A stretch of 57,158 bases of DNA, from assembly GCA_947474005.1 (NCBI GenBank), contig CANJHI010000012.1, forward strand, positions 1 through 57,158. The letters are read 5' to 3'. Origin of the DNA: Alphaproteobacteria bacterium. Lineage in GTDB: Bacteria > Pseudomonadota > Alphaproteobacteria > Reyranellales > Reyranellaceae. Position 1 is the stretch's first letter. The number at the start of each line of letters is the position of its first letter. Of this stretch, positions 53,079 through 57,158 are shown in pieces. The translations under genes and the position numbers were made by a program. The notes beneath the pieces are model-generated. The model did no database searches. It was given only the letters and a program-made list of their open reading frames with translations, and was not told the origin of the DNA.

Positions 53079-54071
53079 GTGACCGGCATCGTCATTGAAG
53101 GTGTGGAGCGGTCGTTCGGCTCGGTCCGCGCGGTTGACGGCGTGAACCTGACCGTCGGTGACGGCGAGTTCTTCACCCTCTTGGGCCCGTCGGGCTGCGG
53201 CAAGACCACGTTGCTGCGCATGATCGCGGGCTTCTGCGAACTCGACGGCGGCGAGATCCGCTTTGGCGCCAAGCGCATCGACCGGCTGCCGGCGCACACG
53301 CGCGACATCGGCATGGTGTTCCAGAACTATGCGGTGTTCCCCAACCTGACGGTTGCGGGCAACGTCGCCTACGGCTTGAAGGCGCGCCGCGTGGCCGGAA
53401 CCGAGCTCGCGCGCCGGGTCGACGAGGCGCTGGCGCTGGTCCAGCTCGCGGGCTACGGCGAGCGCTGGCCGCACCAGCTCTCGGGCGGCCAGCTCCAGCG
53501 CGTCGCCATCGCCCGCGCGCTGGTGATCCGCCCGCAGGTGCTGCTGTTCGACGAGCCGCTCAGCAACCTCGACGCAAGGCTTCGCGTCAGCATGCGGGCC
53601 GAGATCCGCGAACTGCAGAAGTCGCTCGGCATCACCGCGATCTACGTCACGCACGACCAGGAAGAGGCGATGTCGGTCTCCGACCGCATCGCGCTGATGC
53701 AGAGCGGAAAATTGGAGCAGGTCGGCGCCCCGGCCGAGATCTACCGCAATCCGACGTCACGCTTCGCCGCCGAGTTCATGGGCACCACCAACCTGATCGA
53801 AGCGCGGACGCTGGGTCGTGACGGCGCCGGCATGGTCTCGCTGCGTCCCGAGGCGCTCAGGCTCGATTCAGAGGCGCCGGCCGGTTGGCCACGCGTCGGC
53901 GGCGTCATCGCCCATGTCGAGATCCTGGGGCCGATCACGCGCCTCGACGTGCGCCTGGCCGACGGCTCACTGCTGAAGGTGGCGGCGCTCGACGAGCCGC
54001 ATCGCACGCTGGCGCCAGGTGCCGCAGTGATGCTGGCCTACGATCCGGCGCGCGTGACGGTTCTCACATGA
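53079..54071 (+). CDS. ABC transporter ATPase (FbpC-like)
   Basis: 330 residues from GTG 53079. Walker A GPSGCGKT is at 36-43, with LSGGQLQR, LFDEPLSNLDARLR and HDQEEAMSVSDR, then a TOBE domain. In this operon the gene order is receptor, ATPase, permease, whereas in the first iron-type operon the ATPase comes last. The 3' end, TTCTCACATGA, is repeated just downstream in a chain of mini-ORFs before the permease gene. Confidence 0.92.
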   Translation: MTGIVIEGVERSFGSVRAVDGVNLTVGDGEFFTLLGPSGCGKTTLLRMIAGFCELDGGEIRFGAKRIDRLPAHTRDIGMVFQNYAVFPNLTVAGNVAYGLKARRVAGTELARRVDEALALVQLAGYGERWPHQLSGGQLQRVAIARALVIRPQVLLFDEPLSNLDARLRVSMRAEIRELQKSLGITAIYVTHDQEEAMSVSDRIALMQSGKLEQVGAPAEIYRNPTSRFAAEFMGTTNLIEARTLGRDGAGMVSLRPEALRLDSEAPAGWPRVGGVIAHVEILGPITRLDVRLADGSLLKVAALDEPHRTLAPGAAVMLAYDPARVTVLT

Positions 54072-54113
54072 AGGTTCTCGCATGAGAGGATTGTCGTGAG
54101 AGGATTGTCGTGA
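54058..54113 (+). repeat. Four 14-base units forming a chain of overlapping mini-ORFs
   Basis: Units end at 54071, 54085, 54099 and 54113. The first two differ at 2 of 14 bases, and the last two (GAGGATTGTCGTGA) are identical. Each ends in ATGA or GTGA. ATG 54068 opens a 5-codon ORF stopping at 54085; ATG 54082 opens one stopping at 54099; GTG 54096 opens one stopping at 54113. That last stop overlaps the permease GTG at 54110. Confidence 0.85.
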
Positions 54114-55762
54114 GGCTCGCCATCCCGCACCAGCAGCGGATGCCGCTGGCCATCGCGGCGCTGGGCTTCCTCTTCCTCGGCCTGTTCCTGCTCTATCCGC
54201 TGTTCAACGTCTTCAGCGCCAGCGTGCTCGACGCCGACGGCGAGAAATTCACCCTGGCCAATTACTTCAAGGTACTCGGCCGGCCGTTCTATCGCGCTGC
54301 CGTCACCAACACGCTGGCCATCGGTGTGACGGCCACCCTCACCACGATGCTCATCTCCGTGCCGTTTGCCTTCGCGCTGGCCCGCCTGCCGGTGCCGGGC
54401 AAGGCCGCGATCCTGGCACTCGCCGCCATGCCCTTGGTGCTGCCATCCTTCGTCAGCGCCTATGCCATCGTGCTGCTGCTGGGCCGCGCCGGCATCGTGA
54501 CGCAATGGCTGAATGCCTGGGGCATCGGCTTCGGCTCGATCTACGGCGCCGGCGGCATCGTGCTCGTCTATACGCTGACGCTCTATCCCTACGTGCTGCT
54601 GCCGACCATGGCCGGCTTCAAGGCGGTCGATGTCTCGGTCGAGGAGGCGGCGCAAAGCCTCGGCTCCTCGCCGCGCCGCACGCTGTGGACCGTGACCTTG
54701 CCCATCGTCATCCCCTCGATCCTGGCCGGCGGCCTGCTGGTCTTCATCGAAACGCTGGAGAATTTCGGCGTGCCCTTCGTGCTGGCCGAGGACATGCCGA
54801 TCTTCGCCGTCGAAGCCTTTAAGCTCTTCATCGGTGAGACGGCGCCCAACCCGTCATCGGCGGGCGTGCTGGGCGTGCTGCTGATCCTGACCACGGCCGC
54901 CGTGCTGCTGATCCAGCGCCGCTACCTCTCGGCCCGCCGCTTCGCGACAGGCGCGCGCGCCGCCCCGCCGATCCTGCGCGTCGGCACGGGCCTGCGCATC
55001 GCCGCGGCGGTCTATTGCTGGACCGTCGTCCTGCTGGCGCTGGTGCCGTTCTTCGCCATCGTCGTGCTGTCGTTCATGGAGTTCCGTGGCCCGGTGCTGC
55101 ACCCGAACTTCAGCCTCGACAACTTCCGCATCCTGTTCGACCGCTCGACCCGGCCACTGCTCAACACCCTGCTGTTCGCCACAATGGCCGCGATCGCGGT
55201 CACCTTGGTCGGCGTGCCGATCGCCTATGTCGTGACGCGCGTGCGCTCGACCCTGGCGACGGTGCTCGACGTGATCGCCACCTTGCCCTTCGCCATCGCC
55301 GGCACCGTGCTCGCCATCGGCTTCGTCGTGTCGTTCAACAGCGGCTGGCTGATCCTGACCGGCGGACCGCTGATCATGGTGCTGGCCTATACGGTGCGCA
55401 AAGTGCCGTTCGCGGTGCGCTCCTCGAGCGCCATCCTGCACCAGATCGATCCCTCGCTCGAGGAGGCCTCGATCAGTCTCGGCCGCTCTCCCCTGCAAAC
55501 CTTCGGCCGCATCCTGGTGCCGCTGATGCTGGGCGGCATCCTGAGCGGCTTCGTCCTCACCTGGGTGACGGTGGCGTCCGAACTCAGCGCCACGGTGGTA
55601 CTCTACAGTGGCTCGTGGCGGACACTGACGGTGGTGATGTTCCAGGCGCTGGAAAGCGGCGGGGGCGGGGTCGCCACGGCGGCGGCCTCGACGCTGATCG
55701 TGGTCACATTGTTGCCGATTGCATTGCTTTACCGCCTGGTACGGCGCTACGAACTCTCTTGA
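54110..55762 (+). CDS. Two-domain ABC permease (FbpB-like)
   Basis: 550 residues, two fused permease halves with EAA loops EEAAQSLGSSPRRTLWTVTLPI and EEASISLGRSPLQTFGRILVPL. GTG 54110 is preceded by AGAGGA 5 bases upstream; the same AGAGGA-GTG module is duplicated 14 bases earlier but out of frame. It completes the second iron-type importer. Residues 1-10 (RLAIPHQQR) precede the first helix. Confidence 0.92.
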   Translation: MRLAIPHQQRMPLAIAALGFLFLGLFLLYPLFNVFSASVLDADGEKFTLANYFKVLGRPFYRAAVTNTLAIGVTATLTTMLISVPFAFALARLPVPGKAAILALAAMPLVLPSFVSAYAIVLLLGRAGIVTQWLNAWGIGFGSIYGAGGIVLVYTLTLYPYVLLPTMAGFKAVDVSVEEAAQSLGSSPRRTLWTVTLPIVIPSILAGGLLVFIETLENFGVPFVLAEDMPIFAVEAFKLFIGETAPNPSSAGVLGVLLILTTAAVLLIQRRYLSARRFATGARAAPPILRVGTGLRIAAAVYCWTVVLLALVPFFAIVVLSFMEFRGPVLHPNFSLDNFRILFDRSTRPLLNTLLFATMAAIAVTLVGVPIAYVVTRVRSTLATVLDVIATLPFAIAGTVLAIGFVVSFNSGWLILTGGPLIMVLAYTVRKVPFAVRSSSAILHQIDPSLEEASISLGRSPLQTFGRILVPLMLGGILSGFVLTWVTVASELSATVVLYSGSWRTLTVVMFQALESGGGGVATAAASTLIVVTLLPIALLYRLVRRYELS

Positions 55763-55768
55763 GGGGCG

Positions 55769-55790
55769 GGAGCCCCAGAGGAGCCCCAGA
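55769..55790 (+). repeat. 11-bp tandem repeat after the permease gene
   Basis: GGAGCCCCAGA occurs at 55769-55779 and immediately again at 55780-55790. The second copy forms the left arm of a long hairpin. Confidence 0.7.
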
Positions 55791-55844
55791 ATTGCCTCAC
55801 AATTCCGGGAAATTGCCTTCCCTGGAGATTGTCTGTTCTGGGGC
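55783..55844 (+). terminator. Nested hairpin between permease and AsmA-like genes
   Basis: GCCCCAGAA (55783-55791) pairs with TTCTGGGGC (55836-55844). Inside it ACAAT (55799-55803) pairs with ATTGT (55828-55832), and CCGGGAA (55805-55811) pairs with TTCCC-t-GG (55818-55825). The three stacked stems suggest a structured RNA element. No T-tract follows, so a simple intrinsic terminator is doubtful. Confidence 0.4.
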
Positions 55845-55883
55845 CGGCATCCTCCCGCACTCTTGCGCGTTGCATCTTGGGTC

Positions 55884-57158
55884 ATGGCTATGCGTAAGCG
55901 CACGAAGATCGCGATTTGGGCGGCCGCCGTTCTAGGCGTGCTGGCGCTTGCCTGGAGTGCGCTGCCCTATGTCGTCAACATGGAGGTCTTCAAGCCGGCC
56001 ATGATCCAGGCCGTCAAGGAAGCCACGGGGCGTGAGCTGATCATCGACGGGCCGATCGAGCTTTCGATGTACCCGGTCCCCGGCATCTCGGCGCGCCAAG
56101 TCCACTTCGCCAACGCCACCGGCACCATCGGCGCCCAGATGCTCGATGTGCGGCGGATCGTGGTCCGGCCTTCGGTCCTCGCTCTGCTGCAGGGGCGGAT
56201 CGAAGTCGGCACGCTCTTCCTCTATCGCCCGACCATCGTTCTGGAAGCCGATGCCGACGGCAAGCCCAACTGGGAATTCACGCCGGGCGCCAACGCGGCC
56301 CAGCCGCAAGGTGCGGCGAGCGGTGGCCTGCATCTCGCGGTCGGCCGTCTCGGCATCGTGCGCGGCACCATCAAGTACACCGATCCGAAGTCCGGCAAGA
56401 CCCACACGGCCGAGGATGTCCGCGTGCGGGCCTCGGTCGGCTCGCTGGATGGACCGATGAGTCTGGAGGGTACCGCCACCGTGAACGGCGTGCCGTTGGT
56501 CATCGACCTCAGCATCGGCGGTCCGACCGACAAGGGTCATCGGACGTTGCTGACGCTCGAGGTCGCGAGCGGCAGGCTTTTCTTTGACGGCTGGCTGGGC
56601 CGGATCGCCCCGGACGGCAGCGTGATGGGCCAGCTTTCGGTGGCCACCGGCCGATTGACCGATTTCATCGGCGCCCTTGTGGCTGCGACCGGCGGCGGCA
56701 TCCCCAAGTTCGCGTCGTCGGTCGTCGGCAGCTTCAGCTTCGACGGCGCCATCGAAGTGTCGCCCCGGCGCTTCGCCCTCACCGACTTCAAGACGGCGAT
56801 GGGCAGCGAAAAGGCCTCGGGCACGCTGTCGCTGGATCAGTATCCCGAGCCGACCCTCACCGGCAAACTGCTGATGCCCCGGGTCGATGTCGAGAAGTGG
56901 ATCGCGGTGCTGCAACAGCCGGGCATCTTCGCGCCGCCGCCAACAACGGTACCCGCAACTGCCCCCGCATCGGCGCCTGCCGCCACGACGCCCAAGCCGG
57001 CCCCCGCGGCCAAATCCGTGCCCGCGACACCTGCTGTTCCCGCTGCCAAGCCTGCTGCCCCGGCGGCCAAGCCCGCGGCGCCGGCGGCGGCTGCCGCGTC
57101 GCCCTTCCCGACCGCGCTGAACGTCAACCTCGCGATCGATGCTATCGAAGTCCTCTAT
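55884..57158 (+). CDS. AsmA-family protein, 5' part (runs off the window)
   Basis: An open frame without stop to the window end, at least 425 residues. A short cytoplasmic start (MAMRKRTK) is followed by one N-terminal membrane helix, then VFKPAMIQAVKEATGRELIIDGPIELSMYPVPGISA, the diagnostic AsmA/chorein-like start. Repeated beta-strand segments follow, then a proline/alanine/lysine-rich linker at about residues 353-408. AsmA-like proteins are inner-membrane-anchored bridges implicated in lipid transport to the outer membrane. Start alternatives are ATG 55884 and 55890. The C-terminal half lies outside the window. Confidence 0.85.
   Translation, partial: MAMRKRTKIAIWAAAVLGVLALAWSALPYVVNMEVFKPAMIQAVKEATGRELIIDGPIELSMYPVPGISARQVHFANATGTIGAQMLDVRRIVVRPSVLALLQGRIEVGTLFLYRPTIVLEADADGKPNWEFTPGANAAQPQGAASGGLHLAVGRLGIVRGTIKYTDPKSGKTHTAEDVRVRASVGSLDGPMSLEGTATVNGVPLVIDLSIGGPTDKGHRTLLTLEVASGRLFFDGWLGRIAPDGSVMGQLSVATGRLTDFIGALVAATGGGIPKFASSVVGSFSFDGAIEVSPRRFALTDFKTAMGSEKASGTLSLDQYPEPTLTGKLLMPRVDVEKWIAVLQQPGIFAPPPTTVPATAPASAPAATTPKPAPAAKSVPATPAVPAAKPAAPAAKPAAPAAAAASPFPTALNVNLAIDAIEVLY

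Overview
This 57 kb window is GC-rich chromosomal DNA from a metabolically versatile alphaproteobacterium. The density of solute-binding proteins, the TctC/Bug receptors, the PotABCD-like importers and the amidohydrolases resemble Reyranella- or Hyphomicrobiales-type soil bacteria. That affiliation is inference, because the window holds no rRNA or other marker gene. Genes are packed very tightly: 4-base start/stop overlaps are common, and convergent genes sit 1-14 bases apart. I saw no tRNA, rRNA, CRISPR array, integrase or transposase.

Layout. 0.2-3.5 kb: small orphan genes (a hypothetical, a GFA-type zinc protein, a broken GST gene next to a large REP-like hairpin, a DUF1801 protein and two membrane proteins). 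3.5-8.4 kb: a ketopantoate-reductase-like enzyme, a TctC/Bug receptor, a signal-less NMT1-like binding protein, an epoxide-hydrolase-like enzyme and an amidohydrolase. 8.4-13.1 kb: a three-gene minus-strand operon unlike its surroundings. It encodes a 994-residue protein with a glycine/alanine-rich hydrophobic stretch, a protein with an M35-like HEGLH metallopeptidase motif, and a protein with a possible caspase-like His/Cys dyad. This is the best candidate here for an undescribed system. 13.2-17.2 kb: a peptide-type binding protein, a DUF2817 zinc hydrolase and a FAD amine oxidase, divergent from a LysR regulator. 18.3-28.7 kb: two divergent PotABCD-like importers, one containing an amidase gene and the other ending in a second FAD oxidase paralogous to the first. 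28.8-35.2 kb: a histidine-acid phosphatase, then a GntR/FCD regulator-rpiB-polar-amino-acid-ABC-amidohydrolase operon. 35.2-42.2 kb: a signal-less family-3 binding protein, an enolase-superfamily/amidohydrolase pair, and a sugar-type catabolic operon (Gfo/Idh oxidoreductase, DUF993, sugar isomerase) downstream of a TetR regulator. 42.2-55.8 kb: a UPF0178 protein with a Bug receptor, an iron-type ABC importer, two tandem family-5 binding proteins, a luciferase-like monooxygenase, and a second iron-type ABC importer. The window ends inside an AsmA-like gene.

How it fits together. Most of the window looks like uptake-plus-catabolism modules for amines, amides, peptides and sugar acids. Each module has its own regulator or a dyad-symmetric putative operator. 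A recurrent feature is short tandem duplication (11-17 bp) at gene junctions. In two cases this creates chains of tiny ORFs whose stop codons overlap the next start codon.
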